From: Bacteroidales bacterium M6
GTDB lineage: Bacteria; Bacteroidota; Bacteroidia; Bacteroidales; Muribaculaceae
DNA length: 64,000 bases
Direction: 5' to 3'
Assembly: GCA_001689485.1 (NCBI GenBank)
Contig: LUJQ01000062.1
Coordinates: 1-64,000, forward strand
A program made the position numbers and the translations under genes. The notes beneath the pieces are model-generated. The model did no database searches, had not been told where the DNA came from, and was given only the letters and a program-made list of their open reading frames with translations. Below, piece by piece: positions 8,693-16,578 of this stretch. The stretch's first letter is position 1. Each line of letters begins with the position of its first letter.

Positions 8693-11600
8693 TTAGAATT
8701 GCACACGGAGACCGCCCGAAATGTTACGCAGGGCTGAATACTGTCCGGCTGAGGTTGAGCCGAAGCCGATGCGGGGGTCGAGGCCTTTACGTTTGGTCCA
8801 AAGTGCCACGTTGTCGGCTGATCCGTAGAGGCGTACGTTCTCAAGTCCGATTTTACGCGTCCATTTTTCAGGAAGCGTGTAGCCGATTGTGACGTTGTTG
8901 ATCGACAGGTAGTTGGAACTGATCAGGTTGAATGTCGTGTTCTGTGCCCCAAGGTCGTAGGTGCGCTGTGAGTCGAGCTTCGGATATTTCGCGTCGCGGT
9001 TTTCGGGAGTCCATGCTTCGAGGGCGTCGACATGCCAGTTGCGTCCCAGGTTCGTGAGGTCGCCGGAGTGCATCAGCATGCCATACCCCTCGTCATACAT
9101 CTTACCGCCGAGCTGGAAGCCGAATTGCACAGACAGGTCTACGCCATAAGCCTGCAGGGTTGTTCCGAAACCTCCGTAGAATGTCGGCAGACAGTTGCCT
9201 GTTTCTTTTAGGTTGGTGTCGGCGGCGATGTCGAAGCTCGGGGTCTTGTATTCGTTGCCGTTACCGTCTTTTGCCCAGAAGAGGGGTTCACCGTTGTTGT
9301 AGTCGACGCCGGCATATTCAACCATGTAGTAGTTGTAGAGCGAGCTCCCCTCTTTGAGGATACGGATGCCGGAGATGAGCTGGCCGCCGAGATCCGGATG
9401 GAGCTTCAGGATCTTGTTTTTAATCCAGGTGCCGTTTACGTTGAGTTCCCATGTGATGTTTTTGAGGTCGATAGGGCGGAAGTTGAGCTCGAATTCAAGA
9501 CCTGAGTTGCGCATCGAACCAACGTTCATAGGAATCGATGAAAAACCGTTTGACGGGGCAACGGGCTTGTTGTAGAGCATGTCGGAGGTCTGGCGCAGGA
9601 AGTACTCCAATGTACCTTCGATGCGTCCGTGGAAGAAGCTGAAATCGATACCTGCGTTCCACGCGTTTGAGGTTTCCCATGTCAGGTCGGGATTACCTTT
9701 CTGTTTCAGGTTGCCGTCAGACCAGGCGTCTGTGCCCTCAACGGTGTAGATGTCTTCATAATAAGGCGATACTTCCAGACCGGGGTAGAGGTTATCATTA
9801 CCCTGCTGACCGTAAGATGCCTTCACTTTGAGGAGGTCAATCCATGTCTGGTCTTTGAGGAAGGTTTCCTTGGCTGCGTCCCAGGCAAGCGACACCGAGA
9901 AGAAGTTACCCCAGCGATGGTCGGGGGCAAAGTTTGATGATGCGTCGCGACGATAGGAGACGCTGGCGAAATAGCGGCTGTCATAGTCGTAGTTCACACG
10001 GCCGAAGATGCCTCGTGTAGCATAACCTGAACGTGAGCCGGCACCTTTACGGTTTGCATTGTTGAGGGTGTTGGAAACGGTCCAGGAATTAGGGTCATAG
10101 AGGTTGTAACCCCATGCTACGAGTGTTTCGCTGTCACGCTCATAGCTTTCATAGCCGACCATGTAGTCGGTGTGGTGCACATCAGCGAAGGTTTTGCGGT
10201 AGTTGGCCAGAACCTGGATGTTGAGGCCGCGCAGACGGCTCTGCTGCTGCTGTGCAAGACCTCCTTGTTCACTCATCGAACCATAGAACCCGTTCATGAG
10301 GGTATGGTTGCGGGTGTTGTCAAGGAAATATCCTATAGTCCCTGTGATGTTGAGGTTTTCGATAGGGTTGATGGTTGCATACCATTTGGCATCAAGCACA
10401 TCCATCAGCAATTGGTCTGTGTTGTAAAGGAAGTTGGATGCAGGGTTTGAGTTCATCATGAAGTTGCGCACTGCACCGAGGGCATATTTGCCGTCTCCAT
10501 AGTCGTAAATGGGGTGTCCGGTGCCTGCGTCACGCATGATGTTGCCATGGGCGTCGCGCACATACATCGGGTAGATAGGTGCAATGTTGTCGGCCATCAT
10601 GAATGCGTTGGCTGAAGAGGCTGCATCGTCGGCAGTCTGTCCCGAAGGAGAGTCCATTGTCACATGGTTGTAGGCAATTGACGAACCGAGTTTGAGCCAT
10701 TTCTTCGCCTGGTACTCTACTCCGACACGAGAGGAAAGACGGTCGTAGGCGGAGCCTTCGATGATACCTTCGTCGCCGAGATAACCTACGCTGCCATAAA
10801 AGCTGAAGCGTTCAGAACCGCCGGAAACAGAAAGATTGTATTCCTGGCGCAGGCCGGTGCGGAATGTCTCTTTCTTCCAGTCGTCGGGCACGATATAGTT
10901 GTGGCCGTTGCTATAGCCGAGGCGTGCATTCGGGTTGAGTTTGCCGTTTGTGCCGATAAGCATCTGACCTGCGGGTACGTCATAAACCTGATATCCCTGT
11001 CCGAATGCCGTGTTCATGGCACTGTTGGCGGTGAGGTGTGCACGTGCAGCGTCGTAACCATTGTGGTATTTGTATCCGTTTGTCAAAGCGGTGTAGGCCA
11101 TTTCATAATACATGGCGGGGTCTGTGATTACATCATATCCGTTGACCATACGGGAGTTGGCGCCCCAACGTGCGTCAAACGTGATGCGGGCATCCCCCTC
11201 TTTACCTTTTTTGGTGGTTATAAGGATTACGCCGTTTGCACCGCGGGCTCCGTACAGGGCGGCTGCTGCTGCGTCTTTGAGAACCGTCATTGAAGCGATG
11301 TCCATTGTGTTGAGTGTGGCGATGTCGCCATCGAAAGGCATACCGTCAACAACATATAGAGGCGACGACGAACCGTTGATTGAGCCGATACCGCGGATTC
11401 TAACCGATGGGGCGCTACCAGGTTGACCGTCGGCCTGCATTACCTGCACCCCGGCCATTGTGCCTGAAAGGGCACTGACTGCGTCGGTCACCATGCGGCC
11501 TTCAATCTCGTCGGCTTTGATTACGGATGCCGAACCGGTATAGGCGGATTTCTTAGCGGTACCGTAGGCCACCACCATGACCTCGTCGAGGTTTGTGGCG

Positions 11601-11887
11601 TTGCTTGTCAACACGACATGCATACCGTTTTTGGCCTCTAAAGTCTGAGGCTCCATCCCTATGTAAGAGAATGTGAGCTTGTTGACGCTGGCGGGAATGT
11701 TGATGGTGAAATTTCCGTCGATGTCAGTGGCGGTGCCTTGTCCGCCACCCACCGGCATCACTGTCACACCGGCCAATGGCTCTTGGTCATCACCAGAGAT
11801 GACTGTTCCCGATATGGAGCGGTTTTGCGCCAAGGCGCAAACTGCTGCCATAAGAACTGCCGTCAGTAATAGAAACAGCTTTTTCAT
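8693..11887 (-). CDS. SusC/RagA family TonB-dependent transporter
   Basis: This is the 1064-residue outer-membrane channel of the SusCD pair and imports its ligand with TonB energy. After a signal peptide (MKKLLFLLLTAVLMAAVCALA) comes the carboxypeptidase-regulatory-like domain (SISGTVISGDDQEPLAGVTV, about residues 24-95). The plug follows, with the diagnostic SusC motif YGARGANGVILITTKKG near residue 215, and then a 22-strand barrel ending in aromatic GGLRVQF. Length is typical (about 1000-1100). The mRNA should start near 12156, giving a leader of about 270 bases that can fold into several strong stems. An operon of susC, susD and a third lipoprotein follows. Confidence 0.96.
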   Translation of the reverse strand: MKKLFLLLTAVLMAAVCALAQNRSISGTVISGDDQEPLAGVTVMPVGGGQGTATDIDGNFTINIPASVNKLTFSYIGMEPQTLEAKNGMHVVLTSNATNLDEVMVVAYGTAKKSAYTGSASVIKADEIEGRMVTDAVSALSGTMAGVQVMQADGQPGSAPSVRIRGIGSINGSSSPLYVVDGMPFDGDIATLNTMDIASMTVLKDAAAAALYGARGANGVILITTKKGKEGDARITFDARWGANSRMVNGYDVITDPAMYYEMAYTALTNGYKYHNGYDAARAHLTANSAMNTAFGQGYQVYDVPAGQMLIGTNGKLNPNARLGYSNGHNYIVPDDWKKETFRTGLRQEYNLSVSGGSERFSFYGSVGYLGDEGIIEGSAYDRLSSRVGVEYQAKKWLKLGSSIAYNHVTMDSPSGQTADDAASSANAFMMADNIAPIYPMYVRDAHGNIMRDAGTGHPIYDYGDGKYALGAVRNFMMNSNPASNFLYNTDQLLMDVLDAKWYATINPIENLNITGTIGYFLDNTRNHTLMNGFYGSMSEQGGLAQQQQSRLRGLNIQVLANYRKTFADVHHTDYMVGYESYERDSETLVAWGYNLYDPNSWTVSNTLNNANRKGAGSRSGYATRGIFGRVNYDYDSRYFASVSYRRDASSNFAPDHRWGNFFSVSLAWDAAKETFLKDQTWIDLLKVKASYGQQGNDNLYPGLEVSPYYEDIYTVEGTDAWSDGNLKQKGNPDLTWETSNAWNAGIDFSFFHGRIEGTLEYFLRQTSDMLYNKPVAPSNGFSSIPMNVGSMRNSGLEFELNFRPIDLKNITWELNVNGTWIKNKILKLHPDLGGQLISGIRILKEGSSLYNYYMVEYAGVDYNNGEPLFWAKDGNGNEYKTPSFDIAADTNLKETGNCLPTFYGGFGTTLQAYGVDLSVQFGFQLGGKMYDEGYGMLMHSGDLTNLGRNWHVDALEAWTPENRDAKYPKLDSQRTYDLGAQNTTFNLISSNYLSINNVTIGYTLPEKWTRKIGLENVRLYGSADNVALWTKRKGLDPRIGFGSTSAGQYSALRNISGGLRVQF

Positions 11888-11960
11888 ACACTATAATTAA
11901 TTAAACATAAAGAGTTAGATAATTCGTCGATTGGGTTTTGTCAAACAACAACAGATTATT

Positions 11961-11986
11961 CAGATTCAACAGATTCAACAGATTCA
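11961..11986. repeat. 9-bp tandem repeat, about three copies
   Basis: The unit CAGATTCAA is repeated twice in full and once nearly in full inside the susC leader, about 75 bases before the start codon. On the mRNA strand it reads TTGAATCTG repeats. Confidence 0.8.
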
Positions 11987-12001
11987 TTTGGTGGCGGATA
12001 C

Positions 12002-12156
12002 TCTTTAAATATGTTTATGGAGCATCCTGTGAGAGCCTCCCGGCGTACCCGGGATAGTCGTTGGAACCGGGCTGTCGGCCGGTATCGGACCGATACCGGG
12101 GGCGGCATGCCGCAGGGCTTTCCCCCCTTCGTTATGGTTCCTTCACGGCAGAGGCT
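12002..12156 (-). promoter_or_regulatory. Structured 5' leader of the susC mRNA
   Basis: Several perfect inverted repeats are packed into about 140 bases. A closing stem GGAACC/GGTTCC (12063-12068 with 12136-12141) encloses a 10-bp hairpin at 12079-12099 (CCGGTATCGG and its complement), a GCGGCATGCCGC palindrome and a G5/C5 pairing. A separate stem TCCCGG/CCGGGA lies at 12038-12054. The region is GC-rich in an AT-rich surrounding. I do not recognise a known riboswitch class. It may be a regulatory leader or carry a small RNA. Confidence 0.5.
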
Positions 12157-12161
12157 TGTGG

Positions 12162-12169
12162 CAAAGGTA
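12162..12169 (-). promoter_or_regulatory. -7 promoter element for the SusCD operon
   Basis: The minus strand reads TACCTTTG, a match to TAnnTTTG. It lies just upstream of the structured leader and about 275 bases before the susC start codon. Confidence 0.5.
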
Positions 12170-12560
12170 ATACAAAATGTCAAAAAATTAAACACTTCTA
12201 TGATTATTTTGCTGGTCTTTAACAGAAATGTTTGCCATGTTGTAAAACATATTTTTGCGACATGTCTATATATCGGGCTTTTATGCAGTGTTTTAAGTGG
12301 CCGAGAAGGCTTGGAACCCGGAAAGTTTTTCTAAAGTCTAAAAATAAGTTAAAATTTATTTGTAAATTTTTTTAAGTTCGTTTATATGCCGGTTTTGGCG
12401 CTTTGTGTAGCGAAAAAGGCTTCGATGCTGGCATTGATGCGTGTTTCGGTTGTGTAAATTGGACAAATGATAAAATGCTTGCCGGAGCATGCCTTGGCGT
12501 GTTTTCGTTTCCGGTTTTATGGCATACGTATGCCTCTTTTACGTTTCGGCGTTTTTTGTG

Positions 12561-12568
12561 TAACTTTG
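12561..12568 (+). promoter_or_regulatory. -7 promoter element for the DUF4421 gene
   Basis: The sequence TAACTTTG is a perfect TAnnTTTG. It puts the mRNA start near 12575 and therefore rules out the upstream start codons of the long open frame. Confidence 0.6.
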
Positions 12569-12604
12569 TGGCGGTTATATATGGATGTGGAAAAGTCAAA
12601 TGAG

Positions 12605-13699
12605 ATGGGGTGCTGCGTCAAGGCGTGCCGTTTCCCGGCCGTGTGCCGGGTGTTGGTGTGCATCCTTATGTTTGCAGGGCTGTTTGCCGTGCCTCAGCGG
12701 GCTTCGGGGCTTTCGCTCGCGCTCGATTCGATAGAGCAGTGGGGTAAGTTCCCCCGTTTCTGTGTGAAGACCTACCGTTGGGGAGATAAGTTTTTCAATT
12801 CGTATGATTCGACCTATGTGGTGGGTTCCGGCAAGCGTATGAATGTAAAGGCGAAGGTGGATTCGTGGTTTGACGTCTATAATTTCCGCTTCGACAACGG
12901 CTACAGGATGGAGATGGTTTCCAACCCGTCGTCGACCCTGGGTTTCTATCTCACCTACATGGCGGTGTCGGTGGGCTATGACATGAACATAAGCAAATAT
13001 TTCAACGGGGGGGAGAGCGCACGCAAGCGGTTCAACCTGCAGTTCAACTGCTCGTTGTTTGCATTGGAATATTATACGATTTCAAATGACATCGGGTCGA
13101 CTATCCGGCGCATGGGGCATCCGGGCAATGTAAGGCACACCGATATCGATTTCCGTGGCATAAACACGAGTTCGTGGGGAATCGACCTTTATTATTTTTT
13201 CAATCACAAGCGCTATTCACAGGCGGCCGCGTTTTTCTACAGCAAGATTCAGCGTCGCAGCCAGGGTTCGTTTTTTGCAGGGCTGTCGTTCTGGGGTCAG
13301 AAATACAATTTTGATTTTTGGGATCTGACTCAAGGTTCCAACCCTGAACTGCCGCCGTCGTGGGGGTTCTATTACCAGGTCAAGAATAAGAATTATGCGG
13401 TCAAGTTGGGATATGCCTATAACTGGGTGTTCCACCGCGGGTGGTGTGCCGGTGTGTCGGTGGCCCCGACTTTCGGACTGCGTAAAGGCTATATCAACAA
13501 TCCCGGAAAATATGGCAATTCGTTTGCCATGAGCGGGCTGTTGCGCACGTCGCTGGTCTATAATTATAATACCAAGTGGTTCTTCGGTGTGGTTGCCAGG
13601 GCCGATATGGCTTTGGTCTACGATAAGGAGCATTCGCTCATGGCGGGTAATTTATCGTTTGAGGCTTCCGCCGGTTTCCGTTTCGACTTTTGGCGCTGA
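12605..13699 (+). CDS. DUF4421 family outer-membrane protein
   Basis: The frame is open from 12467, but the promoter at 12561-12568 lies inside that stretch. The ATG at 12605 (MGCCVKACRF) is therefore the better start, with 12581 as alternative. This gives about 364 residues. A signal peptide ends near VPQRASG. The rest is beta-rich with alternating aromatic residues and a final SAGFRFDFWR, as expected for an outer-membrane barrel. The segments WGKFPRFCVKTYRWGDKFFN and YDSTYVVGSGKRMNVK are typical of the DUF4421 family in Bacteroidetes, whose function is unknown. A small membrane-protein gene follows after 40 bases. Confidence 0.8.
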   Translation: MGCCVKACRFPAVCRVLVCILMFAGLFAVPQRASGLSLALDSIEQWGKFPRFCVKTYRWGDKFFNSYDSTYVVGSGKRMNVKAKVDSWFDVYNFRFDNGYRMEMVSNPSSTLGFYLTYMAVSVGYDMNISKYFNGGESARKRFNLQFNCSLFALEYYTISNDIGSTIRRMGHPGNVRHTDIDFRGINTSSWGIDLYYFFNHKRYSQAAAFFYSKIQRRSQGSFFAGLSFWGQKYNFDFWDLTQGSNPELPPSWGFYYQVKNKNYAVKLGYAYNWVFHRGWCAGVSVAPTFGLRKGYINNPGKYGNSFAMSGLLRTSLVYNYNTKWFFGVVARADMALVYDKEHSLMAGNLSFEASAGFRFDFWR

Positions 13700-13739
13700 C
13701 GCGGCCTGTTTCTATCTCTTAGCATTTTTATTATCAGGA

Positions 13740-14072
13740 ATGAAATTCACCCGTGGTGAGGCAAGGGGGGCGGTATTGCTGGCAGCGACGTTGGCGTTGC
13801 TGCTGGCCGTTGTTGCGTGGCACAATGGGATGGGTGTGGGGGATGTGCAACCTCCCGCATTGCCTTCCGAAGTGCGCAGGGCTGCTGATTCGGCTGCAAT
13901 ATCGGTTGATTCCTGCCGTATGGATTCTCCTGTCACGGGCAGGAATGAGGTGGGGGAAAACACCCGTCCCGCCTCTGCCGGGAAACGGAAGAGGCGGGAC
14001 GGTGGCAAGGTGGTTTCGGATAAGCCGGATGGCAGCCGCGACAGGCGCAGCCCGCTTGACCAGCCGTTGTGA
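13740..14072 (+). CDS. Small single-pass membrane protein with basic tail, unknown function
   Basis: The 110-residue product starts MKFTRGEARGAVLLAATLAL: a charged RGE-x-RG segment, then one hydrophobic helix (about residues 11-28). A low-complexity region rich in Pro, Ser and Ala follows, and then a strongly basic end (GKRKRRDGGK). Many Bacteroidetes helix-hairpin-helix (ComEA-like) proteins begin with a similar charged segment before the transmembrane helix, but no HhH repeat is present here. It may be a shortened relative; this is an inference. The frame is open further upstream but those codons overlap the DUF4421 gene. It ends 4 bases before the end of convergent rnr. Confidence 0.5.
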   Translation: MKFTRGEARGAVLLAATLALLLAVVAWHNGMGVGDVQPPALPSEVRRAADSAAISVDSCRMDSPVTGRNEVGENTRPASAGKRKRRDGGKVVSDKPDGSRDRRSPLDQPL

Positions 14073-14076
14073 TGCG

Positions 14077-16446
14077 TCAGCGTCGGCGTGTCGAGCGCCG
14101 GCTTTTCCCTTTCTTATCTTTTTCAGCTTTCTTTTTGCTTTTCTTTGCTGCGGCTTTGGCTTTGTCGTGGCGTGTGGCCGGGAGTTCGGGTGCGCCATGC
14201 TTTTTCCGGCCGCCACGGTGTTCGGCGCGTCCGGCCAGTTTGGCGGCCGAATTCGACAGGGCTTGTGCCACGGTGACTGTGGCTCCCATATCGTCGGAGC
14301 CTTTCTGCCTGCCGCGAGGGTCTACGATTATGAAATCGAGCTGTTTGCGGTCGAGGTTTGTGTTGGCAACGCGGACGCGCACATTGTCGCCCAGCCTGTA
14401 GACGTTGCCGCGTTTGCGTCCGCGCAGGCAGTAGTTCTTCTCGTCAAAGTCATAATAGTCGTCGGCAAGGTCGCGCATCGGCACCAGTCCTTCGCATTTG
14501 TTTTCGTCGAGTTCCACATACAGCCCCCATTCGGTCACGCCTGAAATCATGCCGTCGAATTCCTCGCCGAGGTGGTCGGCCATATATTCCACCTGTTTGT
14601 ATTTGATTGATGAGCGTTCGGCGTTTGCCGCTAGTTGCTCCATTGCCGAGGAGTGGTTGCACTGCTCTTCGAGTTTGTCGAGGCTTACGCTGCGCCCTCC
14701 GGCCAGGTAGCGTTCAAGCAGGCGGTGCACCATCATGTCGGGGTAGCGGCGTATGGGCGAGGTGAAATGGGTGTAGAAGTCGAATCCGAGTCCGTAGTGG
14801 CCGATGTTCTCGGTGGTGTAGATTGCCTTTGCCATCGAGCGGATGGCGAGCACCGACAGGTAGTTTTCCTCGCCTTTCCCTTTCACTTCCTGCAACATCT
14901 TGTTGATGGAGCGGTTGATTTCGGCAGGTGTGCCGTGGGTCTTGACCTTGTAGCCGAAAGCGCGTGCAATCGCGGCAAGGTCGGTTAGCTTGGCCGAGTC
15001 GGGCTGGTCGTGCACGCGGTAGACGAATGCCTTGCTTTTGCGGCGTTTCTCGGTTTTGCCTATGGTGGCGGCAACTGTTTTGTTGGCCAGGAGCATGAAC
15101 TCCTCGATGAGTTTGTTGGCATCTTTCGACACTTTGAAATATACGCCGACAGGGTGGCCTGTCTCGTCGATGTCGAAACGCACTTCTTCACGGTCGAAGT
15201 CGACCGATCCGTTCTCAAACCGGCGTGCGCGTAGGGCTTTGGCCAGGCGGTCGAGGGTGAGTATTTCCTCGTTGAAATCACCCTGCCCGGTTTCGATTAC
15301 CTCCTGTGCTTCCTCGTAGGTGAAGCGGCGGTCGCTCTCGATTACGGTGCGGCCTATGCGGCTTGCCAGCACGTTGGCATTGTCGTCAAGCTCGAACACG
15401 CACGAGAATGCGAGTTTCTCCTCGTTGGGGCGCAGCGAGCAGATGCCGTTGCAAAGGTGCTCGGGCAGCATCGGCACAACGCGGTCTACGAGGTAGACCG
15501 ATGTGGCACGGCTTTGCGCTTCCTTGTCGATTACGGAGCCAGGGGTGACATAGTGGGTTACGTCGGCGATATGTACGCCTACCTCCCAGTTCCCGTTGCT
15601 TAGGCGGCGGATTGACAGGGCGTCGTCAAAATCTTTGGCGTCCTTGGGGTCGATAGTGAATGTTGTCACGCTTCTGAAATCCTCGCGGCGTGCTATTTCT
15701 TCAGGTGTGATTCCTGCGTCGATTTTGTCGGCGGCTTTTTCAACATTGGCCGGGTATTTGTATGGCAGCCCGTATTCGGCCAGGATGGCATGGATTTCGG
15801 CATTGTTCTCGCCGGTTTTGCCGAGTATGTCCACCACTGTCCCGCGAGGGTTCTTGGCCTCTTCGGACCAGTCGGTGATTTTCACTATGGCCTTGTCGCC
15901 TGTGTTGCCCCCTTTGAGTTTGTTGCGGGGGATGAATATGTCGCAGGCCAGGAATTTGGAATCGGTGCGCAGGAACGCCACGTTTTTGTCGACCTGCAGC
16001 GTGCCGATAAACACCTGGTCTTTCTGTTCGATGATTTCGATTACCTCAGCTTCCGGCTCCTGCCCGCGGCGGCGGGCTGCGATGTTTATTTTCACTCTGT
16101 CGCCGTTGAGCGCGTGCATGGAATTGCGCTCGGCCACGAAGATGGCTTCGTTGTCATCGTCGGTGATGACGCTGTTCTTGCCGTTTGAACGGCGCACAAA
16201 GGTGCCGGTTGCAACGTTGTTGCGTTGCAAGGCGCGGTATTTCCCGGGTTCGGTTTCGAGGATGTCGCCGTCGAAGGCCATTTCGGCCAGCATCATAGCT
16301 ACGGCGCGTTGTGCCTGGGGCTTGTCTGCCCCGATTCCGGCTGAAACCTGTTTGTAGTTAAATGATTTGTTGTCTTGGCGAGAGATGAATTCCTCAACCT
16401 GACGGCGCAGTTGCGCTGCTGAGTTTTTGTTAGAAGTCCTTGGCAT
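14077..16446 (-). CDS. rnr: Ribonuclease R
   Basis: RNase R is a processive 3'-5' exoribonuclease that degrades structured RNA. The 789-residue product has an N-terminal winged-helix part (RRQVEEFISRQDNKSFNYKQ), cold-shock domains (about residues 75-230) and the RNB catalytic domain. The RNB domain carries DPKDAKDFDDALSIRR near residue 270, with the aspartates that bind magnesium. Then follow an S1 domain (FDGMISGVTEWGLYVELDEN, near residue 625) and a Lys/Arg-rich tail (KAKAAAKKSKKKAEKDKKGK). Length and domain order are normal. The start codon lies about 130 bases after gyrB, so it may be co-transcribed. Confidence 0.95.
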   Translation of the reverse strand: MPRTSNKNSAAQLRRQVEEFISRQDNKSFNYKQVSAGIGADKPQAQRAVAMMLAEMAFDGDILETEPGKYRALQRNNVATGTFVRRSNGKNSVITDDDNEAIFVAERNSMHALNGDRVKINIAARRRGQEPEAEVIEIIEQKDQVFIGTLQVDKNVAFLRTDSKFLACDIFIPRNKLKGGNTGDKAIVKITDWSEEAKNPRGTVVDILGKTGENNAEIHAILAEYGLPYKYPANVEKAADKIDAGITPEEIARREDFRSVTTFTIDPKDAKDFDDALSIRRLSNGNWEVGVHIADVTHYVTPGSVIDKEAQSRATSVYLVDRVVPMLPEHLCNGICSLRPNEEKLAFSCVFELDDNANVLASRIGRTVIESDRRFTYEEAQEVIETGQGDFNEEILTLDRLAKALRARRFENGSVDFDREEVRFDIDETGHPVGVYFKVSKDANKLIEEFMLLANKTVAATIGKTEKRRKSKAFVYRVHDQPDSAKLTDLAAIARAFGYKVKTHGTPAEINRSINKMLQEVKGKGEENYLSVLAIRSMAKAIYTTENIGHYGLGFDFYTHFTSPIRRYPDMMVHRLLERYLAGGRSVSLDKLEEQCNHSSAMEQLAANAERSSIKYKQVEYMADHLGEEFDGMISGVTEWGLYVELDENKCEGLVPMRDLADDYYDFDEKNYCLRGRKRGNVYRLGDNVRVRVANTNLDRKQLDFIIVDPRGRQKGSDDMGATVTVAQALSNSAAKLAGRAEHRGGRKKHGAPELPATRHDKAKAAAKKSKKKAEKDKKGKSRRSTRRR

Positions 16447-16503
16447 GGGTGATGCTGTTTGAAACGCGTGTGGCGCGGGGGCAGCGCCCTATGGTTGCGT
16501 TTG

Positions 16504-16532
16504 CCCCCGCACATTGATATAACATGCGGGGG
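16504..16532 (-). terminator. Hairpin between gyrB and rnr
   Basis: An 8-bp perfect stem (CCCCCGCA and its complement) with a 13-base loop lies in the gap between the two genes. The minus strand has no T-run after it, so it may be an mRNA processing or attenuation hairpin and not a true terminator. Confidence 0.35.
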
Positions 16533-16578
16533 TGGGTTATTGTTAGCGCCTTTTTCCGGCACGGGTGTGTGTCGGGTG

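Larger units (their letters stand above)
11888..12604. other. Divergent intergenic region between susC and the DUF4421 gene
   Basis: The left part is the structured susC leader (minus strand). The middle, about 12170-12400, is AT-rich and holds the susC promoter. The right part ends in the promoter of the plus-strand DUF4421 gene at 12561-12568. The short open frames here overlap the structured leader or the promoter and have no support. Confidence 0.6.

Noticed and set aside
4911..12722. A shared 17-base string (GCTTCGGGGCTTTCGCT) near 4911 and near 12703
   Set aside because: One match of this length in 64 kb is close to chance, and the flanks do not align.
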